A DNA stretch of 64,000 nt from NCBI RefSeq assembly GCF_013248965.1, contig NZ_JABRVQ010000009.1, forward strand, positions 56,271 to 120,270, read 5' to 3'. Under the pieces are notes generated by a model, which saw only the letters and a program-made list of their open reading frames with translations, did not search any database and was not told the DNA's origin. The number at the start of each line of letters is the position of its first letter. Position 1 is the first letter of the stretch. A program made the position numbers and the translations under genes. The stretch comes from Psychrobacter okhotskensis. Lineage in GTDB: Bacteria > Pseudomonadota > Gammaproteobacteria > Pseudomonadales > Moraxellaceae. Positions 1 to 9,124 of this stretch are shown in pieces.

Positions 1-228
1 AATAGTCGTTTGTGCCGTTGGGCGCGCAATCAAATCGATGTTGGTCAATCAAACCAATGTCCAAATCAATGTGACTTGCTCACCGTTAAATTGAGCAACA
101 GCAACTCATCAAAACCAATCGATAAAAAAATCAGCCATTATAGAGGTCGAGCTCTATGATAGACAAGTATAATTATCAATGCTTATCGAGATACGTCATT
201 TAAGCATAGTCGATTGACTATATGATAA
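1..228. other. Left-margin intergenic sequence
   Basis: No gene is evident on either strand. In related gammaproteobacteria a degP/mucD-type gene is often followed by lepA. The minus-strand continuation may therefore lie just outside the window, which is inference only. Confidence 0.3.
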
Positions 229-1683
229 CTATTCAATACGCAGGCCAATAATACCAGGGATGCCTTGGCGCATGACTTCAATCGTTACCACACCCTTTTT
301 GGGAAGTGAGGAGATAGCACTAGAAAAATCAGTGACCTTGGCAATAGGCTTTTGGTGAAAATTAGTAATAATATCGCCCGCCAAAATGCCCGAGCGCGCG
401 GCTAAGCCTGTCGGGTCAACGGTCGTGACCAATATCCCTGTTTTATTGTCCACTGCCAGCTCTGCTTGCTCATCTGGGGTCAAATTGCGCAGACGTAAGC
501 CTAATTGCACCTCATCATCTTGCTGCGAGCCGCTTTGTGCCCTGACATCATTTGGCGCATAAGTGAGCTTGCCTTTTACGAGCATTTGCTTGCCATCACG
601 CTGAATCTGGGCGCTGAACGGATCATTGGGTCGCGCTCGATTGATCAGGTTCAATAAATCTGCAGCACGCATAATCTGCACATTATTGTATTGCAAAATG
701 ATGTCGCCTGCTTGTAGACCTGATGTTTGGGCGGGCGAGTCTGGTGAGACGCGGGTAAGTAGTGCGCCCTGTGGACGCGCTAAATTATACGCTTCCGCTA
801 AATTACGATCGATGTCTTGAGGATAAATACCCATATAGGCACGTGCGACTTCGCCATTGGTTTTGAGCTGCTCGTAGATATCCATCGCCGCATCAATAGG
901 AATTGAGAACGACAAGCCCATATAACCGCCCGTACCACTAAAGATACGTGAGTTGATACCGATGACTTCGCCGCGCTGATTAAATAATGGCCCGCCTGAG
1001 TTACCCGGATTTAATGCCACATCAGTTTGGATAAAGGGCACGCTGGTCTCACGTGAAAAGCTGCGCGACTTGGCACTGACGATACCTGCGGATGCCGAAT
1101 AATCAAAACCAAAGGGCGACCCTATCGCCAATACCGGCTCACCTACCTTTAGACTGTCTGAATCACCAATCGGTAAGGCTGGGAACTGATTGCCTGTGAC
1201 TTTGAGCACCGCCACATCTGAGCGCTCATCGCTACCCACCAAGGTCACATCCAGCTCTGTTCTGTCATTAAGGGTCACGGTGATTTTGTCTGCACCAGCA
1301 ACCACATGGTGATTGGTCAACATATAACCATCGGTGGTGACAAAAAAAGCGGTGCCATAAGCGTGTTCAATCGCAGGCGTCGCTGCTTGATCCGGAATAC
1401 GTAAGCGATCTCCGAAGAACTGACGTAACAGCTCGGCGGTTTGTGCTTTGGCAAGCTCATCTTCACTGACCGTTTTGGTGACATTGACTCGTGCCACCGC
1501 TGGCGTCACTTGCTGTACTAAGTCAGAGAAGTCAGCAGTGGTGACCGCTGCTTGTACCTGAGACATAGTGGCTACATTAATACCTGTCGCCATTACCGTG
1601 CCGATAGCCAGTGCCAAAGTACTGCGTTGTAACCAACGCTGCATACGAATAGTAGATTGTGCTTGAAACATATTGATAGGCAT
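229..1683 (-). CDS. degP: DegP/MucD-type periplasmic serine protease with two PDZ domains
   Basis: Do-family serine protease/chaperone that degrades or refolds damaged envelope proteins in the periplasm. The trypsin-like triad is visible as H126 (in TNHHVV), D156 (in SDVAVL) and S229 (in GNSGGPL), followed by two C-terminal PDZ domains. I placed the start at 1683 because GGAG lies five bases upstream and the protein then begins shortly before a Sec signal sequence ending in VQAA. The open frame runs 38 codons further, to 1797, but that stretch is Asn/Asp-rich and unlike the family. At 484 aa the length is normal for DegP/MucD. It is divergent from the antiporter gene, and nothing indicates an operon partner inside the window. 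Function is confident; the choice between DegP, DegQ and MucD is not. Confidence 0.93.
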   Translation of the reverse strand: MPINMFQAQSTIRMQRWLQRSTLALAIGTVMATGINVATMSQVQAAVTTADFSDLVQQVTPAVARVNVTKTVSEDELAKAQTAELLRQFFGDRLRIPDQAATPAIEHAYGTAFFVTTDGYMLTNHHVVAGADKITVTLNDRTELDVTLVGSDERSDVAVLKVTGNQFPALPIGDSDSLKVGEPVLAIGSPFGFDYSASAGIVSAKSRSFSRETSVPFIQTDVALNPGNSGGPLFNQRGEVIGINSRIFSGTGGYMGLSFSIPIDAAMDIYEQLKTNGEVARAYMGIYPQDIDRNLAEAYNLARPQGALLTRVSPDSPAQTSGLQAGDIILQYNNVQIMRAADLLNLINRARPNDPFSAQIQRDGKQMLVKGKLTYAPNDVRAQSGSQQDDEVQLGLRLRNLTPDEQAELAVDNKTGILVTTVDPTGLAARSGILAGDIITNFHQKPIAKVTDFSSAISSLPKKGVVTIEVMRQGIPGIIGLRIE

Positions 1684-2409
1684 ATTGTCTCCATATGAGT
1701 GATTATTATTGTTAGCAACAATATTATCGCTATTATCGCCATAATAGATATAGCCAAATCCATATAAACCCGCTACATCGTCATCCTCGTTAACCATACT
1801 AAGGTATAGCCTGCATTCAGCTCCCTTATATCAAGGTTATTTGAATTCAACGATAGCAAGCTTGTCTAAATTTATAGGAATAGTCCTGACTGCTGGTCAG
1901 TTTACTACTTGTCTGCGAGTTTATGTAGTAGCGCCTGACCATGATGGCAAATATAAGCCGTTTTAATATGACGTCATACTATCTTCTCATTTTTTGTAAT
2001 CTTTGATATTGATATTAATAGTGCCGTTACCTACTCGTGTGTCAGCGCAGAACGATGGCGCGTGGCTATCACGGCAGACAGACCCTTGACATATATAAAA
2101 TAAAATCATGATATGATAACAAACCTAATAAATTATTTAGCAAACAATAGTCAGCTATAATAAGGTGTTATTTACAGAACGCCAAGCAATTTGGCTTTTA
2201 TCGCCTTTATTTTCCATCTTTTGTGTTTCTAGCATTGGTGTATTTAGCTTGAGACACTTTTGTCTTTGTTACTATATAGTATATATATCATCCATGATTC
2301 ATGATGGCTATGGTTATTATTAATTTGCCGTTACAAAAGGTTTTTGACGGCTAACGATGACCTATTTTAATAGCTATACAGCATCACAAGATTATAAAAG
2401 GATTAATTT
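1684..2409. other. Long divergent intergenic region between degP and nhaP
   Basis: About 700 bases without a convincing gene, counting from the degP start chosen here. It should carry promoters for both divergent genes. The clearest candidate is at 2086-2114 on the plus strand. The 290-base stretch between that promoter and nhaP is AT-rich and has no recognised riboswitch. Confidence 0.5.
2086..2114 (+). promoter_or_regulatory. Candidate sigma-70 promoter for nhaP
   Basis: A perfect -35 hexamer TTGACA at 2086-2091 is followed after 17 bases by TGATAT. An alternative -10, TATGAT, lies three bases further on. If used, it would give a 5' untranslated leader of almost 290 bases. Confidence 0.45.
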
Positions 2410-4707
2410 ATGGATACCGCCCTATTATTATCCGGCGTGGTTGGGATTGGCATTGCCGCCCAATGGTTGGCTTGGTATTTAAAGCAACCATCCATTTTAT
2501 TTTTATTACTTATTGGTATTATCGTTGGCCCAGTGCTCGGCGTATTCGACCCTGACTTGGTGTTGGGCGAGCTGATGTTCCCGTTTATCTCTTTGGGGGT
2601 GGCGATTATTTTATTCGAAGGCTCGCTAACGCTAGAGTTCGATGAAATCAAACAACACGGCTCGGTCGTGCAGATGCTGGTATCAGTCGGGGTACTGATC
2701 ACCATTGCTATCGTGGCGCTGTCGACTTATCTATTGTTCGATGTCGATCCACTGATTGCGTTGCTGTTCGGTGCACTGGTCTGTGTGACGGGGCCAACGG
2801 TAATTATGCCGCTACTGCGTAGTGTGCGACCCAACAAGACCATCTCCAATATCCTGAAATGGGAAGGCATTATCATCGACCCCATCGGCGCTATCGCCGT
2901 GGTATTGGTCTACGAGTATATTATCTCAGGCGGCGAAGCCAGTAGTATCTTACTGTTTGCCAAAATCGTGGTACTTGCAACCGCGCTAGGTATGGCGGGT
3001 GCTTGGGTACTGGCGTTCCTCATGCGTCGGCATATGATTCCTGAGTTTTTGCGCAATGTCTTTACCCTTGCCTTTGTTTTGGTATTATTTTCAGTCTCAA
3101 ACCATTTAGAGCATGAGTCGGGTCTACTGACCGTCACTGTATTAGGCGTTGCCCTCGCCAACTGGCCAAAATTCCCGCGCGATACGATTTTAGAGTTTAA
3201 TGAATCGTTAACCATTTTATTAGTTTCAGTATTATTTATCATTCTTGCGGCTCGTGTTGAGCTTGAAAGTCTACTGCAGGTTGGTTTTGCGGGTCTAGTA
3301 TTACTGGCTATCGTGATGTTCATCGCGCGTCCATTATCAGTATGGGCCTCGTCCATTGGCTCTAACTTAAAGACCAATGAAAAGTTAATGATTAGCTGGA
3401 TTGGACCACGCGGTATCGTCGCTGCCGCTATCTCATCTCTGTTTGCGATTCGCTTGCAAGAATATGATATCCAAGGCGTTGAACTGCTAGTGCCATTGGT
3501 ATTTTTGGTCATTATTGGTACGGTCATGATTCAGGGCTTGGGCGCAAAAATGGTAGGTAACCTGCTTGGTGTCCGTGAGCCTGAGACCAACGGTATCCTG
3601 ATCGTCGGCTCCAACCCAATTGCCCTGCTCGTCGCCACCTCATTAAAAGAGCAAGGCTTCGATGTCATCGTCGCTCATAACAACTATACCAACATCGCGC
3701 GCGCGCGTATGAGTGGTCTGCGCACCTATTTTGGCAACCCCATCTCTGATCACGCCGACCATCATCTTGACCTCATTGGTATTGGTCATTTATTTGCCAT
3801 GAGTATGGATAAAGAGATGAATACCTTGTCTGAGATTCATTACCGTCATGAGTTCGGTGAACGTAAGCTTTATCGCCTCAAGTTCAGCGACGAAAAAGTT
3901 AAAAGTGAGCGCGACGATAAGCAAGGTAACTTCCATTCACAGTGGCTGTTTGGCAAAGATGTCACCTACACCAAGCTTGCCAGTATGCTGTCCAGAAAAG
4001 CCCGTATTAAAATCACCAATATTACGGACAGCTATAGCTTTGAGCAGTATAAAGCTGACAATAAGCAATTCGTGCCGCTCTATACGCTAGACAAAGAAGG
4101 CAAGCTGCACGTCATCACGGACAAATTCGAAGGATCAGTACCGCGCGATCGCAAGCTGATTTCTTTGGTCGTTGATGATGAGGTACAGCCAAAGCCAGTA
4201 GACGTCACGCCAAAGCAAGAGCAAGCACGCGCTGCTGCAGATGCCAGCTTTGAAGCCAACTCTAAAGCGCCTGAAAAGCGTAAAGAAAAAGAGATGGTGG
4301 AAGAGATCGCTGATACGCCAGAACAAGAGCTAGCCGTCGCGACTGATAAAGACAGTGACAAGAGTGCCTCTAACAGCACTAATAATGCCAGTATCAAAGC
4401 GGCGGCGGCAAAGAGTGATGCTGTAAAGGAAACCACAAAGGCTGAAACCAATGAAAATCAGGACATAGAAGCTAAAGAGTCTTTTAACAGCCCCTCTAAT
4501 AAAGGCGTGATGTCTGATAATTCAACGGCAACATCCAAGACTGCTAAGCCGACTACTAGCAATAGTGGTACAAACGGTAATGGTAATGCGCCGAAGATGA
4601 AAAGTGGTGCGCTCGACCCTAATCGCCTACCTGACTCAGATCATGACAATACCAATAGTGATGTGAAGATAAAGGATGCGGCAAAAAAGGCTGCGGATAA
4701 ACCATAA
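2410..4707 (+). CDS. nhaP: CPA1-family Na+/H+ antiporter with RCK (TrkA-N) domain
   Basis: Inner-membrane monovalent cation/proton antiporter. About the first 390 residues are strongly hydrophobic with roughly a dozen membrane spans. A Rossmann-like TrkA-N/RCK domain follows (NGILIVGSNPIALL at about residue 397 onward), which in related proteins senses nucleotides. The protein then carries a C-terminal tail of about 170 residues (about 595-765) that is rich in Lys, Glu, Ala, Ser and Asn and looks disordered. Such a tail is not standard for NhaP2/CvrA-type antiporters. AGGA precedes the start. The gene stands alone and ends in a strong hairpin terminator. Ion specificity (Na+ or K+) cannot be read from the sequence. 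Confidence 0.9.
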   Translation: MDTALLLSGVVGIGIAAQWLAWYLKQPSILFLLLIGIIVGPVLGVFDPDLVLGELMFPFISLGVAIILFEGSLTLEFDEIKQHGSVVQMLVSVGVLITIAIVALSTYLLFDVDPLIALLFGALVCVTGPTVIMPLLRSVRPNKTISNILKWEGIIIDPIGAIAVVLVYEYIISGGEASSILLFAKIVVLATALGMAGAWVLAFLMRRHMIPEFLRNVFTLAFVLVLFSVSNHLEHESGLLTVTVLGVALANWPKFPRDTILEFNESLTILLVSVLFIILAARVELESLLQVGFAGLVLLAIVMFIARPLSVWASSIGSNLKTNEKLMISWIGPRGIVAAAISSLFAIRLQEYDIQGVELLVPLVFLVIIGTVMIQGLGAKMVGNLLGVREPETNGILIVGSNPIALLVATSLKEQGFDVIVAHNNYTNIARARMSGLRTYFGNPISDHADHHLDLIGIGHLFAMSMDKEMNTLSEIHYRHEFGERKLYRLKFSDEKVKSERDDKQGNFHSQWLFGKDVTYTKLASMLSRKARIKITNITDSYSFEQYKADNKQFVPLYTLDKEGKLHVITDKFEGSVPRDRKLISLVVDDEVQPKPVDVTPKQEQARAAADASFEANSKAPEKRKEKEMVEEIADTPEQELAVATDKDSDKSASNSTNNASIKAAAAKSDAVKETTKAETNENQDIEAKESFNSPSNKGVMSDNSTATSKTAKPTTSNSGTNGNGNAPKMKSGALDPNRLPDSDHDNTNSDVKIKDAAKKAADKP

Positions 4708-4741
4708 CGCTATTGTCTGAAAAGCTAACGAGCAAATAAAA

Positions 4742-4772
4742 AGCCCTCATAATGATTATGAGGGCTTTTTTA
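4742..4772 (+). terminator. Rho-independent terminator of nhaP
   Basis: A 12-bp perfectly complementary stem (AGCCCTCATAAT and its complement) is followed by a T-run, 34 bases after the nhaP stop codon. Confidence 0.9.
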
Positions 4773-4858
4773 TAGGGCGCTATTTGACGATGTTTGGCAA
4801 GATTTAGACATTTTTAGCCCATTTAGATGACTATCGAATAAATTGAAGACACGCTCTA
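4773..4858. mobile_element. Family A MITE, internally deleted copy (A3)
   Basis: It begins TAGGGCG and jumps directly into the right half shared with the copies at 24443 and 29836 (ATTTGACGATGTTTGGCAA and the motif around TTTTTAGCCCATTTAGAT). It ends TTGAAGACACGCTCTA, the degenerate inverted repeat. At 86 bp it is half the size of the full copies. Its last three bases are the complement of the tmk stop codon. Confidence 0.75.
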
Positions 4859-5566
4859 GCTAAGATGAAATCGTGTCGCAACCGTTTGCCATACTCGCAC
4901 ACTTACTTCGTCAGCACTGCCTGAGGCGTCGATACGCTGGATACGCTCAGGCTGCTCGCCAGCAAGGACACTGAAACCTTTATGCACCCGAGTAAAAAAC
5001 GCCGCCGCCTGCTGCTCAAAACGATCGGCAGCGCTACGTTTACCCGCCCGCGCCATGCCTTCTAATACTGGCAAATCCAACCATAGAGTCAGCTCGGGCA
5101 ACTGGGTAACAAACTGACCGATAAGGCTGTCAATTTTGGCTCGTACCTCCTCATCACCATGCGCACGTCCAAAGCCCTGATAGGCAATGGTAGAGTCGGT
5201 AAATCGATCGCATATCACCCATTTACCACGCTGTAATGCGGGCAAAATTACTTGTTGCAGATGGTCACAGCGCGCCGCAAACATCAGTAGCAGCTCAGTA
5301 TTATCATTAATTTTGGTATCAGGGTCTAGCAAAATAGCGCGCAACTGCTCTGCAAACGGGCTACCACCCGGCTCACGGGTACGCAGATAGTCGATACCAT
5401 GCGCCTCTAGTCGCGCACATAACTGCTCGATAGCGGTGGTCTTGCCAACGCCTTCGGTACCTTCAAAGCTAATAAAGCGCCCTTGCATGGGCGCGGTATC
5501 TGTAATCTCAGGCGTGGCTTGAGCTGGGCTGCTGTATGCTAAGTTGGCTGCTATAGATGCTGACAT
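4856..5566 (-). CDS. tmk: Thymidylate kinase
   Basis: Phosphorylates dTMP to dTDP in the cytoplasm for DNA synthesis. The P-loop FEGTEGVGKTT lies near residue 34. The DR(F/Y) segment (ICDRFTDSTIAYQG) and a lid-type region with RSAADR are present. It has a roughly 25-residue N-terminal extension before the usual start. I kept the start at 5566 because AAGG lies seven bases upstream, while the internal Met27 has no ribosome site. It lies 55 bp after mltG on the same strand, the usual mltG-tmk order, but holB does not follow. The TAG stop at 4856-4858 is the tip of a MITE inverted repeat, so the C-terminus (RFHLS) may have been reset by the insertion. Confidence 0.95.
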   Translation of the reverse strand: MSASIAANLAYSSPAQATPEITDTAPMQGRFISFEGTEGVGKTTAIEQLCARLEAHGIDYLRTREPGGSPFAEQLRAILLDPDTKINDNTELLLMFAARCDHLQQVILPALQRGKWVICDRFTDSTIAYQGFGRAHGDEEVRAKIDSLIGQFVTQLPELTLWLDLPVLEGMARAGKRSAADRFEQQAAAFFTRVHKGFSVLAGEQPERIQRIDASGSADEVSVRVWQTVATRFHLS

Positions 5567-5621
5567 ACTATGACCTTATGTCATTGATGAGAATGGGCGT
5601 GGCTCTTCGGTACATACTGGC

Positions 5622-6917
5622 TTATGACGGCGGCGTTTGCGAGCGCTTTTCACGCATCACGCTCAGGTATTCTTTTACCGCCTGATTGTGCTCAGCCAAG
5701 CTATTGGTGAATTTGTGCCCACCGTTGCCTGTCGCCACAAAATACAACGCATCACTATCCGCCGGATGTAAGGTTGCTTCGATAGAAGCCGCAGAAGGCA
5801 AGGCTATCGGTGTGGGCGGCAAACCATCAATTTGATAGGTGTTATACGAGGTCTTTTCGTCGATGTCTTTACGGCGAATATTGCCATCATAGCGGCTGCC
5901 CATACCATAGATAATGGTCGGATCGGTCTGCATGCGCATGCCTTTATCCAAGCGGTTTTTAAAAACCGCAGAGACTAAAGGACGCTCTTCTGCCACACTG
6001 GTTTCTTTTTCGATAATAGAGGCCATAACCAGCGCTTCATAAGGACTCTTATAAGGCAGGTCAGGCGCACGATTTTCCCATGCTTTGGTCAATGCCTGCT
6101 GCTGACGCTTGTACAAATCTGTCAATACCTGCTTGTCGCTGGTGCCCTCGCCGTAATAATAAGTATCAGGCGCAAACCAACCCTCAAGATTATGATTGAC
6201 GATAGGGTCGTTACTATTGGTCACGCTGTCTGGCAATATACCTGCCAAATCTAAAGCCTGCGCGATACTAGCATTGCTAGCATTAGCGCCATTCACTGTC
6301 AGCACTTCTTTTTTGATAGTGTTATTATCACGTAGCGTTTGATATAGATCTTTAGACGTTTTGCCTTCGATAATTTGCACTTTTACCATCGCTGCTTTAG
6401 CCCCTTGCGCGAGCACTTGCAGCGCCTCAGCGATGGTTGGGTTCTCTGGTAATTGATAAATACCGGCATGTAATGGCGCGTCCACTTGCGACTTGATATA
6501 GAGCTTGGCAATGCTGGCAGAAAAAAGTGGAATCTGCTGTTGCCACTGCGGCAATAAGCCGTAATAGGTCTGACCTGACTCAATCGTCACCATTTGCTGC
6601 GGCTGCTCAATCCGTCCAAACAACGTCTGATAGACCATCACTAAGAAAAACGCGGCAATCAGCCCAAGCACGAGCAAGACTTGATAACCGCGCTGCATAA
6701 AGAACGACTGATTGTCTGCTTTATATTTACGCGGTTTACTGTTGCCGCTGATGAGCGAGACATCTGTTGCCGGTACGTCCTCTACTGCCGCCTCGTCGAC
6801 GACTGGTCTAGCATCTGATGGCGTGCTAGCAACACGCTCGTCAACAGTTCCCGCTTGCTTATTGGATGGGGTATCATTAGGACGTTCAGGAGGCGTTTCA
6901 GGTGTGGGCGTGCTCAT
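5622..6917 (-). CDS. mltG: Endolytic murein transglycosylase MltG (YceG-like)
   Basis: Inner-membrane lytic transglycosylase that cuts nascent peptidoglycan strands and helps end glycan synthesis. A Pro/Thr/Asp-rich cytoplasmic N-terminus of about 75 residues precedes one membrane span (QVLLVLGLIAAFFLVMVY). The YceG domain follows with the catalytic Glu in the ASIIEKET motif and the conserved MQTDPTIIYGMG segment. At 431 aa it is longer than E. coli MltG (340 aa), mainly because of the N-terminal tail. It precedes tmk on the same strand. Its usual upstream partner pabC is separated from it by the accessory island at about 7.0-9.3 kb. Confidence 0.94.
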   Translation of the reverse strand: MSTPTPETPPERPNDTPSNKQAGTVDERVASTPSDARPVVDEAAVEDVPATDVSLISGNSKPRKYKADNQSFFMQRGYQVLLVLGLIAAFFLVMVYQTLFGRIEQPQQMVTIESGQTYYGLLPQWQQQIPLFSASIAKLYIKSQVDAPLHAGIYQLPENPTIAEALQVLAQGAKAAMVKVQIIEGKTSKDLYQTLRDNNTIKKEVLTVNGANASNASIAQALDLAGILPDSVTNSNDPIVNHNLEGWFAPDTYYYGEGTSDKQVLTDLYKRQQQALTKAWENRAPDLPYKSPYEALVMASIIEKETSVAEERPLVSAVFKNRLDKGMRMQTDPTIIYGMGSRYDGNIRRKDIDEKTSYNTYQIDGLPPTPIALPSAASIEATLHPADSDALYFVATGNGGHKFTNSLAEHNQAVKEYLSVMREKRSQTPPS

Positions 6918-7087
6918 GGCAACTCGCGAGGCAGAAGTTTGCTAGAATTTAGCACTGAACCGTGCGCTTTTCAATGGTATTTGCTTAGCTTATGAATTAT
7001 CTTGCTATTGATAGCAGTTTATATGGCTTAATACTTAGGCGTTTTTTTCAGTATTCTCAGCTTATCTATTAATAATGAAAATATCTT

Positions 7088-7852
7088 ATGAACCTACATT
7101 TTAACCAAAGTCTTGCTAAAAACTATCACTCTGAACCTCAAAAAGTTCGTGTACTCAGTGAAGCATGGGTAAAAGAAAATAGTTACTGCACCAATTGTAG
7201 CGCCCAGTCGCTAGCTGAGTTTGCTAATAACAAACCTGTTGCTGATTTTTATTGCGAAAATTGTAATGAGCAATATGAGTTAAAAAGTAAAAAAGCCAAG
7301 TTAAGCAATGTTGTCAATGATGGTGCTTATAAGACGATGATTGAGCGTATCAATAGTAAGAACAATCCCAGCTTCTTCTTTTTAACCTACTCAAAAGAAT
7401 ACACCGTCAATAACTTTCTGATTATTCCCAAGCATTTCTTTACACCCGATATTATTGTTAAGCGTAAACCCTTATCAGTGACGGCAAAACGAGCAGGTTG
7501 GGTTGGTTGCAATATTGACTTACGCCAAGTACCCGAATCGGGCAAAGTATTTTTGGTCAAAGACCAACAAGCTATACCGCGTGAAAATGTCACTCAACAG
7601 TTCCAAAAGACTTTATTTCTACGCAAGCAATCTATGGCTTCACGTGGTTGGACACTCGATGTCTGGCAATGTATCGACCGACTCGATGACAGTTTTTCTC
7701 TCAATCAAGTTTATGCTTTTGCTGATGAGCTGCGGCTCAAACATCCTGAAAACAACCATATCAAAGATAAAATTCGTCAGCAATTACAAGTGTTGCGCGA
7801 TAAAGGCATTGTTGAATTTATCGGTCATGGGCATTATCGAAAATTATATTAA
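7088..7852 (+). CDS. dpnC: DpnI-type methyl-directed restriction endonuclease
   Basis: Predicted type IIM enzyme cutting G(m6A)TC, that is, Dam-methylated DNA. It has the same length (254 aa) as pneumococcal DpnI as I remember it, and matches along its whole length. The PD-(D/E)xK residues fall at the same positions (D53, E64, K66), and a four-Cys zinc site is present (C34, C37, C56, C59). Segments such as NDGAY, FFFLTY, RAGWIGCNIDL-like and IKDKIRQQLQVLRDKGI match the catalytic and C-terminal winged-helix domains. It is divergent from mltG. Its stop overlaps the end of the broken gene on the opposite strand. No methylase is present, as expected for an enzyme that attacks methylated DNA. A DpnD-like gene lies in the same island. 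Confidence 0.93.
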   Translation: MNLHFNQSLAKNYHSEPQKVRVLSEAWVKENSYCTNCSAQSLAEFANNKPVADFYCENCNEQYELKSKKAKLSNVVNDGAYKTMIERINSKNNPSFFFLTYSKEYTVNNFLIIPKHFFTPDIIVKRKPLSVTAKRAGWVGCNIDLRQVPESGKVFLVKDQQAIPRENVTQQFQKTLFLRKQSMASRGWTLDVWQCIDRLDDSFSLNQVYAFADELRLKHPENNHIKDKIRQQLQVLRDKGIVEFIGHGHYRKLY

Positions 7853-8343
7853 ACGCTTTTATTATCCCAAAGGGGTAAATCTGCGCTTGCCGCTAATTTT
7901 CCATAGAATTTGTGCGGAGGATAATCCATTTCCAACTCATCATTTACTTTAAAAAAACTTCTTACATTGCCTTCAAGACACATATAAGTTCTGTTTTTTA
8001 CATGTTTATTCTATCCTATTAATAGTCCTAGTGGTGTACGAGCAGCTTTGGTAAAAGCCTGTCTTTTGACCATAAGCGCACACATCACAGTGTCATCATG
8101 AGGTAGCTTATCCAAGCCTTGCTCTATGACTTCTTGACGTGTATGCGCGTACTTAAACTCACCACCAAATGCTGTATATTTTTTATCTTTCTTAGAATAG
8201 ATAATACTGAATGCTATCTTCGAATAACCAGCTAAGTGGACGATTTCATCAGGATGTTTTTTTGCTTTATGACATACCTCATTAAATAGCATTAAGCGGC
8301 GGATTTGTAGCGGAATTCTTTTTTCTTCATAGGTAGTACGCAT
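7849..8343 (-). pseudogene. Broken paralogue of the gene at 8403-8969, with an in-frame amber codon
   Basis: The first 110 codons (8343 to 8011) match the N-terminal half of the next gene upstream (RIPLQIRRL, PDEI.HL, AFGG.F.YA, EVIEQ, FTK.A.T). A TAG at 8011-8013 stands where the intact paralogue has Trp (NNYVKNR versus stop-NKHVKNR). Reading on in the same frame restores clear homology: FFKVNDE against FFRINDE, PPHKF against PPHKF, and LPLWDN against LPLWDD. The frame then closes at 7849-7851, where about 20 C-terminal codons of the paralogue are missing. I read this as a tandem duplicate damaged by a TGG-to-TAG mutation and a small 3' deletion. Expression as a 110-residue protein or by amber readthrough cannot be excluded. 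The family is unknown to me. Confidence 0.75.
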
Positions 8344-8402
8344 TTATTATCTCCTGTTAAATAACCTTTAATCAGATACGATTTATTTCTAAGTCCCTTA
8401 AA

Positions 8403-8969
8403 TTATATTAAACGTTTCTCATTAAAGCGCTCAGGCCTCGGTTGTCCTTTATTATCACGGTAGACGTCTGCGATTAACTCGTCTCTATCGTCCCATAAAG
8501 GTAAACGTGCCGTTGCAACTAAACGGTCATGAAACTTATGCGGTGGGTAGTCTGAATCAATTTCATCATTAATCCGAAAAAACACTTCTTCACGATAATC
8601 GACGTAAGCGTGCATTCTATTTTTAACGTAGTTATTCCAATACCAGACCAGCTGGATAGCTGTGCAAGCAGGTTTAGTAAACTGCTTTAAATTGACTGTC
8701 AGTGCACGCGTGACTGGTTCGTCGTTAGGAAAAACTCTAATACGTTGCTCGATAACTTCTTCTTTTGTTTCTGCGTACTCAAACACGCCGCCAAACGCGA
8801 TAAACTTTTTAAAGTCTTTCAAATACATAACACCGAGCGATAACTCAGTGAATCTCGATAAGTGAATAATTTCATCAGGTTGTTTTTTTGCTAATTTGCA
8901 AATCTCATCAAAAATTAATAATCGACGGATTTGTAAGGGGATTCGTTTATCTTCGTAGACGTATTCCAT
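8403..8969 (-). CDS. Unknown protein of the DpnI island, intact paralogue
   Basis: A 188-residue soluble protein I do not recognise. No signal peptide, membrane span or catalytic motif stands out. The N-terminus (MEYVYEDKRIPLQIRRLLIFDEIC) is a basic amphipathic helical segment. The middle has AFGGVFEYAETKEEVIEQR, and the C-terminal part is rich in charged and aromatic residues (YWNNYVKNRMHAY, PPHKFHDRL, LPLWDDRDELIADVYRDN). GGAG lies upstream of the start. A damaged tandem copy lies directly downstream. Its place between dpnC and the DpnD-like gene suggests a role tied to the restriction island, such as a regulator, inhibitor or partner, but that is inference. Confidence 0.75.
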   Translation of the reverse strand: MEYVYEDKRIPLQIRRLLIFDEICKLAKKQPDEIIHLSRFTELSLGVMYLKDFKKFIAFGGVFEYAETKEEVIEQRIRVFPNDEPVTRALTVNLKQFTKPACTAIQLVWYWNNYVKNRMHAYVDYREEVFFRINDEIDSDYPPHKFHDRLVATARLPLWDDRDELIADVYRDNKGQPRPERFNEKRLI

Positions 8970-9124
8970 TGATTTCTCTCCTTATCAAATCACTATCATT
9001 GATCGATTTTCCTTATCGCACAAGGCTACGTAACAAAAGACGATCACTTCTTTTTAAGCGCTTTTGCTAACCTAGGCTATATGAATAATAAAGAAATTTT
9101 GATAAAGATATATTGGGAATAGCG

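Noticed and set aside
206..221. ATAGTC-GATT-GACTAT palindrome considered as a remnant of a TATAGTC-type repeat
   Set aside because: Only six base pairs with no internal repeat sequence; chance cannot be excluded.
1684..1797. N-terminal extension of the DegP frame
   Set aside because: Asn/Asp-rich, unlike the family, and upstream of a better start with GGAG that leads into a signal peptide.
2910..3527. 205-codon open frame on the minus strand
   Set aside because: It is fully antisense to the antiporter gene. The predicted product is Asn/Thr/Ser-rich with no family resemblance, as expected for a shadow of a membrane-protein gene.
7503..7952. 149-codon open frame overlapping the end of the DpnI gene
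   Set aside because: Out of frame with the DpnI gene and antisense to the broken paralogue, both of which have strong family evidence.
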